Assembly (NCBI RefSeq): GCF_947623445.1
Contig: NC_135247.1
Location: 16,246,501 to 16,310,500 of the forward strand
DNA length: 64,000 nt
Reading direction: 5' to 3'
Source: Clavelina lepadiformis
Taxonomy: Eukaryota; Chordata; Ascidiacea; Aplousobranchia; Clavelinidae
Shown here: positions 63,116 through 64,000 of the stretch, one piece after another
Position numbering within the stretch: the stretch's first letter is position 1
Layout: each line of letters starts with the position of its first letter
Program-made: the position numbers and the translations under genes
The notes under the pieces: model-generated
Database searches by the model: none
Seen by the model: the letters and a program-made list of their open reading frames with translations, nothing else
Told to the model about the DNA's origin: nothing

Positions 63116-64000
63116 CTGGAAAAGAGCAAAGTTCATATTCAGGTCAGGCTAATTCAAGCAGTGTTCACCCTAACGATTATATATTCGGTCGTATTCGGTC
63201 GTATTCGCGTACGTCACGTGTTATTAATCGACAGGCATCCAGTACGTGAAAAGTACAGTCGCAAAGTTAGAGTAATTATATGACTTGGGTTGAGTTGGAA
63301 TGGCTAAACAAACCAAATTGTTGCAAAAACAACAAGTGCAGAAGCATTCATATTGTAAATTTCAAGTCCAAGTTTAGGTTTTCAATACAATGTAAATACT
63401 TTTGTATTCGTTGTTGTTTTTGCCACAATTTGGTGCATTAACTATACTTTTGCAGTGACTGCAATTTAACTAAAATAGGTTGTAGGTTGAACCTGCAGAA
63501 AAATACGGAGTGTAACGATTGTAACGATTACGAAAAGACTGTAAAGATTGTAACGAAAACGGGAGTGTAACGATTACCAACAAACCCGATAGTCTCTGGT
63601 AATGGAAAAAAACAAGCCTCGTTAATGCCAACAATAGCGCATCATATATGATCAACACCATGTAGTTATTATATGGTCCGCTAACAAAGTAGCCTGAAAG
63701 GTAGCACTAAGCTGGGATCGAAACCTCACAGGTAGCATTGTCATAGCACATAGAGTACAGATACAGCGCAACGGCTGCTGATTAAACACTGTGTCGAATA
63801 TGATAATACACCAATCACACATGTGATTCTTATTTAATCGGTTCGGCGCTTTCACACGATCAGGCGATTTATTTATCGTGCGCAATAAGCCCCCGTTTAA
63901 TCTGTTATGGTCGTCACGTGAACTCAGTGAGCAAACGTACCCGGATGACCTTCGGCAAATTTTAATTGCTTCAATGAGCACGCGGAACGATCAAAACAAG
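63116..64000. other. Intronic or upstream sequence with short repeats
   Basis: Contains three tandem copies of a TCGGTCGTAT-type unit at about 63184-63209 and an imperfect array of GTAACGATT-like units at 63511-63577. The small frames (up to 109 codons at 63652-63981 minus) show no known domain. Confidence 0.5.

Noticed and set aside
1..64000. CRISPR arrays, bacterial operons, rRNA or intact tRNA genes
   Set aside because: No regularly spaced repeats, no prokaryotic gene organisation, and the only tRNA-like sequence found is the SINE at 26.7 kb.

Overview
This window comes from an animal nuclear genome. The genes have many short, mostly GT-AG introns, the DNA is AT-rich (about 35-38% GC by eye), and every recognisable gene is a bilaterian one. 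The protein sequences resemble chordate orthologues, the genes are compact, and many small non-autonomous DNA transposons are interspersed. I infer an invertebrate chordate, most likely a tunicate (ascidian); the sequence alone does not prove the species.

Layout. 1-4.3 kb: end fragment of a DNA transposon, then the 5' part of a membrane protein gene on the minus strand (synaptotagmin-like; its C2 domains would lie left of the window). 4.6-5.6 kb: one hAT-like element nested in another. 5.6-13.1 kb: no gene, but two copies of a ~0.67 kb dispersed repeat. 13.2-15.7 kb: ARPC5 (with a U12-type intron) and intronless SGF29, both minus. 19.6-21.5 kb: RPL35, plus. 23.7-25.5 kb: DOLPP1, minus. 25.7-28.2 kb: three transposons including a tRNA-derived SINE. 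28.9-32.6 kb: TBC1D13, plus. 33.6-34.6 kb: intronless mitochondrial MDH2, minus, tail-to-tail with TBC1D13. 35.7-37.2 kb: nested hAT-like elements and a 107-bp MITE. 38.8-40.8 kb: MRPS18B, plus. 40.9-44.9 kb: a voltage-gated K+ channel subunit, minus, whose stop codon is only 63 bp from that of MRPS18B. 45.8-46.7 kb: a long inverted repeat with a hAT MITE between its arms. 49.5-63.1 kb: a SynGAP/DAB2IP/RASAL2-type Ras GTPase-activating protein, minus, with 20 coding exons traced plus an alternative 5' exon.

Exon structures were assembled by hand from reading frame, splice sites and phase. For every complete multi-exon gene the exon lengths add up to an intact frame: ARPC5 146 aa, RPL35 123 aa, DOLPP1 223 aa, TBC1D13 396 aa, MRPS18B 278 aa, K+ channel 539 aa, RasGAP 1469 aa. 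No operon or shared pathway is apparent; the genes are mostly housekeeping (actin branching, SAGA chromatin reading, cytosolic and mitochondrial ribosomes, dolichol recycling, Rab GAP, TCA cycle) plus two signalling genes. What links them is ancestry: the human orthologues of DAB2IP, RPL35, ARPC5L, TBC1D13 and DOLPP1 all lie on 9q33-34, and SYNGAP1, MRPS18B, RASAL2 and ARPC5 lie on the paralogous 6p21 and 1q25 regions. The window therefore looks like an unduplicated relic of the MHC paralogon.

The most distinctive items are the K+ channel with histidine at the second proline of the PXP gating motif, the U12 intron in ARPC5, the paralogon relic, and the set of small hAT-like elements with exact 8-bp target duplications. 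I found no clearly new biological system.
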